Source: CAZBWW01 sp964496005 (GTDB taxonomy: Bacteria; Patescibacteriota; WWE3; UBA101185; UBA10185). From it: 19,974 nucleotides of DNA. Shown here in pieces: positions 1 to 8,030 of this stretch (positions are counted from its first letter, which is position 1; each line of letters starts with the position of its first letter). Below the pieces are notes generated by a model. It searched no databases. It worked only from the letters and a program-made list of their open reading frames with translations, and was not told the DNA's origin. The stretch is from NCBI GenBank assembly GCA_964496005.1, contig CAZBWW010000018.1, positions 1 to 19,974 on the forward strand, read 5' to 3'. Made by a program: the position numbers and the translations under genes.

Positions 1-1751
1 CCTACTCAACAGATATTTACGATAACGCATGGCACCATGTCGTAGCTATTCGCACCGGGACAACTAAAATTGAACTGTATGTCGACGGAGACTTAAAAAA
101 TACTGACTCATCAATAGGTACAACTGCCACACTTGCCAACGCCGACACCTTTACAATTGGTGATCAAGACGCAAGCGACGATGGCGATGAGTTTTTTGGC
201 GACATTGACCAGGTTGCAATTTATAGATCCGCTCTTACTGCTAGCCAAGTCAAAGTCCTATATAACCAAGGTAAAGCTCAGGCTATAGGTGCAACCGGCA
301 CAACCGCTGCAGGGATAGCCACATCATCCGCAGATAGAGCTTACTGCCCGCCGGGTGACACAACTGCAACCTGTAGGCCGGTCGGTGACTGGAAACTGGA
401 CGAAAATACCGGTACAAGTGCATTTGATGTAAGCGGAAACGAGAATACTTTAACGCTAACAAACTCACCCACATATGTTGCGGGCTACCACGGATCCGCA
501 ATCAGCTTTGCCGGCAGTAACGCTCATCTAGTACGCAGTGCCGGAGATGACGACGATTTTGATTTTGCCGCCGGCGAAAGCTTTACTTTGTCGGTCTGGA
601 TTAAACACGACACGGCTAGTGCGCAAGAGATAATTTTAGCCAAATATGCCGAGGCCGGTTACAAACTTTCCATGGCATCAGATGGTGATATTTCGTGTAT
701 GCTAGATTATGACAACACCTGGACCCCAACTGACGGTGCAACTTCATCTGGGGCTTCGCTTGACGATAATGACTGGCATCACATTGCATGTGTGAAAAAT
801 GCTAGCAGTTCGCTTCAACTGTATATTGACGGTGTATTAGTCGCACGCGACAATGCCATATCAAACAGCACACTTGAAAACTCAGACCCTTTGTACATTG
901 GTATTGACTCTGACGCAGCCTCGCTTGACTGGGTTGGACAAATTGATAATCCTAAAATTTTTGACTATGCACTTTCTCCAGCGCAAATCTCGTGGGACTT
1001 CAATCGAGGCAAACCGAGAACCTGGTTTAAATTTGACGGATGTTCCGGAACAACGGCATACGAAGCCGGTGTTTTTGGATTTGACATGACCATAGATCCC
1101 GGCGATGCTTCCGGTAGTAACGATAGTGTTGGCACATGTAATTCGGGTAACGGGGACGAGATGTGGGACAACGGTACTGTTGGCAAAAGAAACAGCAGCC
1201 TGCATTTTGACGGTACGAACGATCGTGCTTACAGAGTCTTTTCAGGCTACAGAGGCCTGGATAGCAGTGGTAGCTTCACCATGTGGGTTAAAGTAGGTAC
1301 GCCTCCGAGCACACCCTACGCTTTTTTTGCATCAGCCGATACAGCTACTGCTCTTTATTACATACTTGTGGCCGAAACCACGTCAGGCACAGTTACTATT
1401 CAGCAACGTGAAAACGATACTGCTGATGAACTTTCGGGCGCCATTCAAATAAATGATAACGAATGGCATCATATCGCTGTTGTATCCGATGGATCGGCCT
1501 ATTCTTTGTATATTGACGGAAAACTCGATACTCTGACAGTGGGGCAAGGAAGCAACACAGGAGACTGGTTTTCTGATACTTCACAGCGTGACAATGTCAC
1601 AATCGGTTATATTGAGCGTGACACCGCAAGTAACTATACTTTGGGTCAAATTGACGAAGTTAAAGTGTTTAGCTATCCCCTAACACAGCAGCAGGTAGAG
1701 TTGGATTACAATCAAGGTGCCGTGTTTTTTGGTCCGGATTCCGGTCCATAA
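1..1751 (+). CDS. LamG-repeat surface protein, 5' end missing
   Basis: The frame is open from base 3 to the TAA at 1749-1751 (about 582 residues), so the gene starts before the window. An internal TTG at 588 is not the real start. The product shows three LamG/concanavalin-like jelly-roll modules: the end of one (to about base 270), a full one (about 385-1000) and a last one (about 1020-1720). Each carries the family signatures: a 'W.HH' strand (DNAWHHV, NDWHHIA, NEWHHIA), 'LYVDG/LYIDG', and a closing 'GQIDEVKVFSYPLT'-type strand followed by a 'YNQG' turn. LamG modules bind glycans or proteins outside the cell, so an adhesin or envelope protein is inferred. The C-terminus ends shortly after the last module (FFGPDSGP), with no LPXTG signal or membrane anchor. 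The N-terminus and any secretion signal lie outside the window. Confidence 0.85.
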   Translation, partial: YSTDIYDNAWHHVVAIRTGTTKIELYVDGDLKNTDSSIGTTATLANADTFTIGDQDASDDGDEFFGDIDQVAIYRSALTASQVKVLYNQGKAQAIGATGTTAAGIATSSADRAYCPPGDTTATCRPVGDWKLDENTGTSAFDVSGNENTLTLTNSPTYVAGYHGSAISFAGSNAHLVRSAGDDDDFDFAAGESFTLSVWIKHDTASAQEIILAKYAEAGYKLSMASDGDISCMLDYDNTWTPTDGATSSGASLDDNDWHHIACVKNASSSLQLYIDGVLVARDNAISNSTLENSDPLYIGIDSDAASLDWVGQIDNPKIFDYALSPAQISWDFNRGKPRTWFKFDGCSGTTAYEAGVFGFDMTIDPGDASGSNDSVGTCNSGNGDEMWDNGTVGKRNSSLHFDGTNDRAYRVFSGYRGLDSSGSFTMWVKVGTPPSTPYAFFASADTATALYYILVAETTSGTVTIQQRENDTADELSGAIQINDNEWHHIAVVSDGSAYSLYIDGKLDTLTVGQGSNTGDWFSDTSQRDNVTIGYIERDTASNYTLGQIDEVKVFSYPLTQQQVELDYNQGAVFFGPDSGP

Positions 1752-1819
1752 AATTTTTCCTTGTTAAACAAACAAATAATGTTACTTTCCCATCACGAGA
1801 AACGCACTTATATAGGTTA

Positions 1820-1849
1820 TTGACAAACTAATTTACTATGCTCTATGCT
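1820..1849 (+). promoter_or_regulatory. Sigma-70-type promoter of the O-antigen-ligase-like gene
   Basis: A perfect TTGACA (-35) at 1820-1825 is followed after 18 bp by TATGCT (-10) at 1844-1849. Transcription would begin near 1856, about 37 nt before the ATG at 1893. This excludes the upstream in-frame ATG at 1854 as a practical start. Confidence 0.6.
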
Positions 1850-1880
1850 TTAAATGCTTTATTTAGTACTTATATTTGTA

Positions 1881-1886
1881 AAGGAG
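1881..1886 (+). promoter_or_regulatory. Ribosome binding site that fixes the start at 1893
   Basis: AAGGAG lies 6 nt before ATG 1893. The longer reading from 1854 would add 13 residues and has no such site. Confidence 0.8.
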
Positions 1887-1892
1887 TCTATA

Positions 1893-4172
1893 ATGGAACA
1901 AACTAACAAACTAGAGCAAACTTTAGACAAAGTTATGCTTGTAATAACCGCAGGATTGGCATTTTTTATGCCGCTTTTCTTTTTACCCACCACCAGTGAG
2001 TTTTTCGAATTTAATAAACTTACACTGCTAACACTTGCAACATTCGTGTTATTGCTAATCTGGTCGGCTAAAATGATTACCGCCAAAAAAGTAAATATAG
2101 TAAGGTCAAAAATGACTCTACCATTAGTTATTTTCCTTATTGTATTTGTTTTATCCGCAGTGTTTTCATTAAATCCAACAATAAGCATATATGGTAAATA
2201 CGGAAGGTGGTTTCCAAGCGTGTTCGCAATGGTTACATTAGTATTCTTTTACTACGTTATTGCGGTTAATCTCAAAAAAGATACTGCGGTTAAGGCAGTG
2301 CTCAACTCGCTGGCAGCCGGAGCAACACTTTCTTCTCTTATTGGGCTTTTTAGCTACGCCGGAATATACCTTGGACAATCAATTTACCTGCAAAGAGCGA
2401 ATTTCACACCAACGGGATCTACCGCTACAACTGCAATTCTCGCGTCAGTCGCAATAATCATTTCACTAAATTATTTATTTCAATCTAAGCTACTACCCAC
2501 AAAAATACTGTACTTGTTAACGATCGTATTGAACTTTATCGCTGTTGCGTTATTTGCTATTCCGGCAAGCTTTGCAGTATTGATTGTCGGTTTAGTTTTG
2601 TCCTTCATTGCACTTGATCAAAAAACAGTAAAGAAAAATAGCCCATTCGTAATTGTGATTACTGCTATATCAGTAGTAATCCTGTTAATCACAGCACTGC
2701 CACAGACTAAATCATTTATTAACAACGAAGCTTTTGGTAACGAATTAAGTCTTGGTGTAGCAAATTCATGGAAAGTATCAGCAAACAGCGTAACTGATTA
2801 CCCCCTACTTGGATCTGGACCCTCCACATTTGACTTAAATTTTACCAGATACCGTCCTCTTGCTCTAAACTCTACCAATTTGTGGAATGTGAGATTTGAT
2901 AAGCCGCATAATCAGCTGTTTGAGGTTATAGGAACCATGGGGCTTGTAGGTATTGCTGCAGCTATATATTTTGTTGTAGTTGCATTAAAGTTGGCACTTT
3001 CGCCAAAAATTAAAAGTGAGTCAAATGTTGAATTAAAAGCCACAAGAAGTCTAGTCGGCATATTAGTGATAGCGTTGCTTGGTGCTGCTTTGTTCACTTA
3101 TACAACAGTGCTTGGTGCTTTTGTATTTTTCCTATTACTAGCACTCCTAGTGTCACAAACCGGGGAGCACGCGACACTTAGTCTCTCGGCATTAAACTCT
3201 GTGTCCACAGTGTCTAGTTTATCCGACTCAAAAACCAGTAGGGAAATTCTGCAATTTGTCGCATTGGTACCTATTGCAGCCTACATCATATTTTGGGGCT
3301 GGTTTATGTACAAACAATACTCCTCCGAAGTTTATGTAAGAAGAGCTATTGTTGCGGCGCAAAATAACCAGGGCAACGAGACATATACAAACCTTAAAAA
3401 TGCAGTCAGAAAAGATGCGCGCAGGGAGCAGTATCACAACACGCTTGCACAGACAAACATCGCTTTGGCAACAAATATAGCTGCTGCCGGAGAGGATTTA
3501 TCCGAAGAGCAGTTAAATCTGGTAAGGAGTTTAATTTCGGAAGCAATCGGTACAACCAGAATATCTACAGAGGTATTAAATCCACTGTCTGCCGCGTCAT
3601 GGGAAATACGTGCACAGGTTTACAGAGCTTTAATGGGTGTAGCGCAGGATGCTAACCAATGGGCTTTAAGGTCCTACAACACTGCGATTCAACTGGATCC
3701 GACAAATCCTAGATTAAGGTTGGAAGCAGGAGGTATTTACTACGCAGCTGAAGATTATTTATCTGCCGCGAATCTATTTAGGCAAGCAGCTAACCTAAAG
3801 CCGGATTATGCTAATGCGCACTACAACCTTGCACAAGCTCTTATAAAATTGGAGCAATATGGATTGGCTCAAAGAGAACTACAAGCAACACTTACCTTGG
3901 TGCAAGAAGGCACACCGGACTATGACAAAGTTAACCAGGAATTAGCACAAATTACAGAGCTAGCTGAAACTCAGGCTGCCGCACGACCTACAGTACAGCA
4001 ACTGGAAACTACTCAAAATACTGAAAATGCTCAACCTCAAGAACAGGAACCACTAACCTCACCGGACGAAATAGAGACAATAAACGAGGAGGTAGTTGTG
4101 GAAGAAAACATACTTGAAGAAGTACAGGATGCTGTAAACCAGCAAAACGAGGAGCCTGAAGCTAATCCTTAA
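1893..4172 (+). CDS. O-antigen ligase/polymerase-like membrane protein with TPR tail
   Basis: The 759-residue product has a multi-spanning hydrophobic N-terminal part (about 450 residues) of the Wzy_C / O-antigen ligase family. These enzymes polymerise or transfer lipid-linked glycans on the outer face of the cytoplasmic membrane. The family signature is visible as DKPHNQLFEVIGTMGLVG, with the conserved His at about residue 339 just before a membrane segment. A last hydrophobic segment near residue 455-475 is followed by a soluble part with TPR-like helices (about 590-680, e.g. AIQLDPTNP and ANLKPDYANAHYNLAQAL). It ends in a Gln/Glu-rich acidic tail. Start chosen at ATG 1893 from the AAGGAG site and upstream promoter. 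It stands alone on the plus strand. Wzy-like polymerase, WaaL-like ligase and protein O-glycosyltransferase cannot be told apart here. Confidence 0.85.
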   Translation: MEQTNKLEQTLDKVMLVITAGLAFFMPLFFLPTTSEFFEFNKLTLLTLATFVLLLIWSAKMITAKKVNIVRSKMTLPLVIFLIVFVLSAVFSLNPTISIYGKYGRWFPSVFAMVTLVFFYYVIAVNLKKDTAVKAVLNSLAAGATLSSLIGLFSYAGIYLGQSIYLQRANFTPTGSTATTAILASVAIIISLNYLFQSKLLPTKILYLLTIVLNFIAVALFAIPASFAVLIVGLVLSFIALDQKTVKKNSPFVIVITAISVVILLITALPQTKSFINNEAFGNELSLGVANSWKVSANSVTDYPLLGSGPSTFDLNFTRYRPLALNSTNLWNVRFDKPHNQLFEVIGTMGLVGIAAAIYFVVVALKLALSPKIKSESNVELKATRSLVGILVIALLGAALFTYTTVLGAFVFFLLLALLVSQTGEHATLSLSALNSVSTVSSLSDSKTSREILQFVALVPIAAYIIFWGWFMYKQYSSEVYVRRAIVAAQNNQGNETYTNLKNAVRKDARREQYHNTLAQTNIALATNIAAAGEDLSEEQLNLVRSLISEAIGTTRISTEVLNPLSAASWEIRAQVYRALMGVAQDANQWALRSYNTAIQLDPTNPRLRLEAGGIYYAAEDYLSAANLFRQAANLKPDYANAHYNLAQALIKLEQYGLAQRELQATLTLVQEGTPDYDKVNQELAQITELAETQAAARPTVQQLETTQNTENAQPQEQEPLTSPDEIETINEEVVVEENILEEVQDAVNQQNEEPEANP

Positions 4173-4201
4173 CTAGAAAGTATAGGCATTATATAACAGG
4201 T

Positions 4202-4229
4202 AAGCACAGACACACATGTGTCTGTGCTT
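4202..4229 (+). terminator. 13-bp perfect stem-loop, possible terminator without U-tract
   Basis: AAGCACAGACACA (4202-4214) and TGTGTCTGTGCTT (4217-4229) are exact inverted repeats separated by 2 nt. The element lies 29 nt after the stop of the O-antigen-ligase-like gene. No T-run follows on either strand, so intrinsic termination is uncertain. It may instead be an RNA-stabilising 3' hairpin or a protein-binding palindrome. Confidence 0.4.
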
Positions 4230-4299
4230 GTGAGCTGGGACAAAACTTAAGCGCTAAAGCAAGATAACGTACTTGACAATAGGCTACAAAAGTGTGAAA

Positions 4300-4370
4300 C
4301 TGGACTTCGACCAAAGACAGCAAGGGCATCTTTGTTAAAAAATGCTTAATTATCTTGCCGAGGTTGATCA
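4300..4370 (+). promoter_or_regulatory. Ribosomal protein L10 leader (autoregulatory RNA)
   Basis: The RNA upstream of rplJ folds like the bacterial L10 leader. The outer stem is TCGACC (4307-4312) with GGTTGA (4362-4367). An asymmetric internal loop AAAGACA / CGA looks like the kink-turn. The next stem is GCAAG (4320-4324) with CTTGC (4354-4358), and the apical stem is GCAT (4326-4329) with ATGC (4342-4345). The conserved-looking strings AAGACAGCAAGG, GCTTAAT and CTTGCCGAGGT are present. In known cases the L10-(L12)n complex binds here and represses its own operon. Its place directly before rplJ-rplL supports the call. A TTGACA at 4273-4278 could be a -35, but no good -10 follows. Confidence 0.8.
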
Positions 4371-4423
4371 AAAACTGTTAACTTATTGACTTTTTATTTG
4401 ATTAATCCGGCACAAAAAACAAT

Positions 4424-5023
4424 ATGATACAAAAAAAAGCTAAAAAAGATACAGAATTTACGACTACAGATGTTACCAACGAGACGGTAACTACTAAAGG
4501 TCGCGCTCAAAGGCAAAACGCAGTTGATTCTATAGAAAACCAGCTAACCAAAGCTGAAGCTGTAGTATTTACAAATTACCAAGGACTTTCTGCAAATGAT
4601 ATTACTAACTTAAGAACTAGATTAAGAGAAAAAGGGGCAAAAGCAAGCGTACTTAAAAATACATTACTTAAGATTGCACTTACAAATAAAAAAGTTTCTT
4701 CAACAGAGCTGGAAAAAACACTCAAAGGACCAACAATGGTACTCTTCTCATTTGAAGATGCCGTTTCCACAATTAAAACAGCTTTTGAATTTGCTAAGGA
4801 AAACGACGCATTTGAGATTAAATCGGGTTTATTTGAGGGAGAATACACTAGCTTTACACAACTTGAAGTACTAAGTACCCTACCCGGAAAAGAAGAGTTA
4901 TTAACTAAGGTTGTTATTTCAATGAAATCGCCAATTACCGGTTTTGTTAGAACCCTGGGCGGTGTACAAAGAAATTTTGTTTATGCTCTCTCAGCAATCG
5001 CTGAGCAGAAAAAAAATGCATAA
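4424..5023 (+). CDS. rplJ: 50S ribosomal protein L10
   Basis: L10 forms the base of the ribosomal stalk and carries the L7/L12 dimers. The protein (199 residues) aligns by eye with the family: a VVFTNYQGLSANDITNLRTRL block (about 47-67) is followed by GAKASVLKNTLLKIAL (about 71-86), which matches the usual dyRGLtv..l..LR / VvKNtLl pattern. About 30 Lys/Thr-rich residues precede the normal start, so it is longer than the usual 165-175. ATG 4424 is the only ATG/GTG/TTG start before the conserved region. No Shine-Dalgarno sequence precedes it, which fits control by the leader RNA just upstream. rplL follows 16 nt later. Confidence 0.95.
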   Translation: MIQKKAKKDTEFTTTDVTNETVTTKGRAQRQNAVDSIENQLTKAEAVVFTNYQGLSANDITNLRTRLREKGAKASVLKNTLLKIALTNKKVSSTELEKTLKGPTMVLFSFEDAVSTIKTAFEFAKENDAFEIKSGLFEGEYTSFTQLEVLSTLPGKEELLTKVVISMKSPITGFVRTLGGVQRNFVYALSAIAEQKKNA

Positions 5024-5039
5024 GGAGGTGTAACTAATT

Positions 5040-5486
5040 ATGACAGATACAACAGACGTACAAGAAGAAGAAAAAGAAGAAAAAGCAGCTAAATTAAGTA
5101 AAAATGCTGAAAAAGTCATGGAGCTTGTAGAAGGCATGACAGTATTAGAATTAAACGATCTGGTCAAAGCTTTAGAAACTAAATTTGGTGTATCCGCAGC
5201 AGCACCTATGATGATGGGCGCAGTTGTAGCAGGCGGAGCTGGAGGTGCCGGCGCAGAAGCTGTAGATGAACAAACAGAGTTTGACGTCGTATTGGCTGAT
5301 GCTGGTGCGAATAAAATTGCAGTTATTAAAGCAGTACGTGAACTTGATCAGAATCTGGGATTAGTTGAAGCAAAGAACTTAGTGGAATCAGCACCTAAAG
5401 CAGTTTTAGAAGGTGCTAAAAAAGAAGCTGCACAAGAAGCTAAAAAGAAACTTGAAGAAGCAGGTGCAAAAGTTGAACTTAAGTAA
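5040..5486 (+). CDS. rplL: 50S ribosomal protein L7/L12
   Basis: This is the stalk protein that recruits translation factors. Of 148 residues, the N-terminal dimerisation part includes MELVEGMTVLELNDLVKALE. A flexible Ala/Gly/Met hinge follows (AAAPMMMGAVVAGGAGGAG). The C-terminal globular domain is classical: TEFDVVLADAGANKIAVIKAVRE, GLVEAKNLVESAPKAV, and the end KKLEEAGAKVELK. About 20 extra charged residues (EEEKEEK) open the protein compared with the usual 120-130. A very strong AAGGAGGTG (5022-5030) overlaps the rplJ stop codon, so the two genes are cotranscribed and L12 should be translated at a high rate. The 3' end overlaps the convergent GalT-like gene by 8 bp. Confidence 0.96.
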   Translation: MTDTTDVQEEEKEEKAAKLSKNAEKVMELVEGMTVLELNDLVKALETKFGVSAAAPMMMGAVVAGGAGGAGAEAVDEQTEFDVVLADAGANKIAVIKAVRELDQNLGLVEAKNLVESAPKAVLEGAKKEAAQEAKKKLEEAGAKVELK

Positions 5487-6426
5487 GAGTAGTAGCTGTA
5501 CCCTCAGTCGATATAATAGCTTCTTTTAACTGTTTGGCGGCGTCTTCGGGCGTCGCCTTATCGTTAACCCAAATCCCTGCTCCCAACTCAAGACCGCCAA
5601 AAACCTTAATATGAGCTATAAATCCGATATGCCAGTGGTAGGGCTCGTATCTGGTTGTATGAATCCAGAAGTTTCTATCCGGTTTGTCAAACAATACATT
5701 GTAGGCTACCAGCGCTTTCTTTAAAATCTTTGCAAGGTCGTTAATCTCTGTTTCATCTATATAACCAAAGTTTGGTTTGTGGTATTTAGGTGCAAGCCGC
5801 ATCTCGTAACTCCATCGGCACACCGACGGTACATACAACAAAAAATGTGCGGATTCCAATATAACACGCCCGCCACCTTTTATTTCGCTTTCCATCTCAT
5901 CGCACCAAAAGCACGAGGAATGTTCATTATAGTAATGCAAAGCCGACTCCTTCTCCATTTCAAGCACACCCGGAAAACCTTTTGCTGCGACAATTTGTGA
6001 ATGTGGGTGTAATAGCGACGCACCGGCTTTACCCCCACGATTGTTAAAAATAATTACCTCTTTACCTTGTGTCCCAAAATGATCCACTCTATTTAGAAAA
6101 GCACGAATAATCCTTGTTGTTTGTTCAGGAGAAAAATCCTCAATATCTGTAGTATGATCCGGAGAGTGTACAACAATTTCATGATCAGGGAGTAATGGAA
6201 ATTTGTTGGCAAACACTCTAACGTTCCAGTCATCATCGTCCTGATACAATGTTGGCGGAGTCTGAGATTCACTGCCTTTGCAAAAAAGGCAACTTGACTC
6301 GAGCTTTTTTTCTTTTTCGGTACTTACTTTTCCGTCTACAGCACCTGTCTTATCAGGTCTTTTCGCCCGATTTGTGGCAAGTATAGTCGGTTCTTTTGTT
6401 AATGGATCGAAAATAAAATTATTCAT
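5479..6426 (-). CDS. Galactose-1-phosphate uridylyltransferase family protein
   Basis: GalT-family HIT-superfamily enzyme, 315 residues. These move a nucleotidyl group between sugar-1-phosphates through a covalent histidine intermediate. Visible features are a zinc-type Cys pair C46-x2-C49, a second pair C172-x2-C175, the active-site HPHSQ (H140, H142, Q144), and the C-terminal-half motif YHWHIG (H264, H266). The ending GAGIWVNDKATPEDAAKQL matches the family's 'G..iN...PE.aA..LR' close. The canonical GalT active site is HPHGQ; here it is HPHSQ. The start ATG overlaps the upstream GT5 gene's stop in an 8-bp ATGAATAA, implying translational coupling. Beside two GT5 synthases the substrate could be UDP- or ADP-glucose, so a GalT versus ADP-glucose phosphorylase role is left open. 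Confidence 0.85.
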   Translation of the reverse strand: MNNFIFDPLTKEPTILATNRAKRPDKTGAVDGKVSTEKEKKLESSCLFCKGSESQTPPTLYQDDDDWNVRVFANKFPLLPDHEIVVHSPDHTTDIEDFSPEQTTRIIRAFLNRVDHFGTQGKEVIIFNNRGGKAGASLLHPHSQIVAAKGFPGVLEMEKESALHYYNEHSSCFWCDEMESEIKGGGRVILESAHFLLYVPSVCRWSYEMRLAPKYHKPNFGYIDETEINDLAKILKKALVAYNVLFDKPDRNFWIHTTRYEPYHWHIGFIAHIKVFGGLELGAGIWVNDKATPEDAAKQLKEAIISTEGTATTLT

Positions 6427-7807
6427 TTAGCATTTTTTCATATAACTTTTTATATGCCATCGCGCTTTGTGCCCACCCAAAATCAGCTGTTAGTGCATTT
6501 TCAACCATCGCCTTATATTTTGATTCATCAGTATATAAATTAAAAGCCTTCTCAATGGCTTTGTCAAAATCTTCTGTTGAATAGTTGTCAAAAATAATCC
6601 CGTTCTCATCTTGTTTAACACTATCTTTTAGCCCGCCGGTGTTTCTTACAATAGGTAAAGAGCCATACCACATTGAAATCATTTGAGTTAACCCGCACGG
6701 CTCATATTTTGAAGGCACAAGGAAAAAATCACTGCCGCTGTATATATCAAGCGCTAAAGTTGCATCAAATTGAATGTTTATTGACACATTATTTCTTATA
6801 TTTTCTTCACTTGTTGTATCAACTAATTGTGCAAATTTTTGCTCCCACGCCGGGTCTCCGGATCCCAACAATACAAACTGCCCGCCGAGATTTACAATTT
6901 TTTCTATCATTGGCAGTAAAATTTCAAGCCCTTTTTGGTTTGGATCAAGTCTAGAAATAAACGCAAACAGAGGTACTGAACTTTGTTCTAATTTTAATAT
7001 CTTTTGGAGATTTTGTTTTTTCTTAAGTTTTTGCGCTTTCCAATTACTAACATCATAGTCTCTGGGCAATGCTGAATAATCAATACCGTTTAGTATTCCT
7101 TCGAACCTACCCTCCCTTGCTTGTATAACATATGCTAACTCACCGCCATATTCTACAGTAAGTAGCTCTTTGGCATACGTAGGAGATACAGTATTTATAT
7201 AATCACTAGATGTAATAGCCTGAAATAGCATGCTTAAATCGCCGTTTGAGATATCCCAATCAATTAATGGATGTTGTCCGGGTCTGATACCCATCTCCTT
7301 GACAATCTCTACACTGCCCAAGCCCTGATACCCAATATTGTGTATGCTGACTAAGGTCTTTGGTCTTTCATGCCCTACAGAATCCTGCAGTAAATGTGTG
7401 ATAAAACCTGTATGCCAATCATTGCAGTGAATAATATCGTATGTGTTGTACTGTGATTCAACGTAAGAAACCACACACTTATCATAAAACGCAAAGTATT
7501 CTGTTTCTGCGAGCAGATCCCCAGAAAACTCAAAGTCTGATTTAAGTAAGAGAACGTCTACATTGGACTCAGGCAACTTGGTTTTGTATATTTCAACCGG
7601 ATAAGACTTATTATTATAAGAAACAAGCAACTCCAAACTTTTATATGATTTTAAGTTTTGTAGTTTAATGTCAGAATAATATGGCAAAATTATATCAACG
7701 TTAACGCCAATTTTTTCAAGTGCTTTTGGTAATGATGCCGAAAAATCACCTAACCCTCCAAATTTTCTAAATGGTGCAACCTCAGAAGTAACAAATAAAA
7801 TTTTCAT
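6419..7807 (-). CDS. glgA: Glycogen/starch synthase (GT5), copy 1
   Basis: GT5 enzymes add glucose from ADP- or UDP-glucose to the non-reducing end of an alpha-1,4-glucan. The protein has 462 residues, close to the usual 470-490. The N-terminal nucleotide-sugar loop is intact (KFGGLGD, 15-21). Also visible are HCNDWHTGF (127-135), SIHNIGYQG (154-162), NGIDY (240-244), SRLDPNQKGLE (285-295), GSGD (315-318), and the catalytic KYEPCGLTQ with E369, followed by GGLKDSV. It lies in the glucan cluster upstream of the GalT-like gene, with an 8-bp overlap. ATG 7807 has no Shine-Dalgarno sequence. A TATCAT hexamer sits 6 nt before it, suggesting a leaderless transcript. Confidence 0.92.
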   Translation of the reverse strand: MKILFVTSEVAPFRKFGGLGDFSASLPKALEKIGVNVDIILPYYSDIKLQNLKSYKSLELLVSYNNKSYPVEIYKTKLPESNVDVLLLKSDFEFSGDLLAETEYFAFYDKCVVSYVESQYNTYDIIHCNDWHTGFITHLLQDSVGHERPKTLVSIHNIGYQGLGSVEIVKEMGIRPGQHPLIDWDISNGDLSMLFQAITSSDYINTVSPTYAKELLTVEYGGELAYVIQAREGRFEGILNGIDYSALPRDYDVSNWKAQKLKKKQNLQKILKLEQSSVPLFAFISRLDPNQKGLEILLPMIEKIVNLGGQFVLLGSGDPAWEQKFAQLVDTTSEENIRNNVSINIQFDATLALDIYSGSDFFLVPSKYEPCGLTQMISMWYGSLPIVRNTGGLKDSVKQDENGIIFDNYSTEDFDKAIEKAFNLYTDESKYKAMVENALTADFGWAQSAMAYKKLYEKMLNE

Positions 7808-8030
7808 ACAAAAATGATACCAAACATTTCTGTGATTTACGATAAGTTAAAAAATTTTATATAAAAATTAAATAAGTAAAGCAAACACGAAAAGCAAAAA
7901 AAATTTTATACTACAACCGACTAAAATCTTAATTCTAAAAAAAACATTAATACACATAACATTCACCGTTTAACTATAAATTTCATATATTACTATGTTA
8001 AAATACTGGAAGAATTAATAATACTTACTA
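7808..8030. other. AT-rich intergenic stretch without a gene
   Basis: 223 bp between GH57 and GT5 copy 1, about one fifth G+C by eye. Homopolymer A and T runs are frequent. No stable hairpin followed by a T-run and no credible small ORF was seen. Apart from the hexamer next to the GT5 start, nothing further can be supported. It continues the low-GC tract of the GH57 3' half. Confidence 0.7.
7814..7819 (-). promoter_or_regulatory. -10-like hexamer 6 nt before GT5 copy 1
   Basis: TATCAT on the minus strand is separated by 6 nt from ATG 7807. No recognisable -35 is seen. Transcription from it would begin at or next to the start codon. Confidence 0.35.

Noticed and set aside
882..1205. Minus-strand frames inside the LamG gene
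   Set aside because: Antisense shadows without recognisable motifs or start signals.
588..1751. LamG gene starting at TTG 588
   Set aside because: The frame is open to the left edge and a LamG module spans the TTG, so the gene is simply cut by the window.
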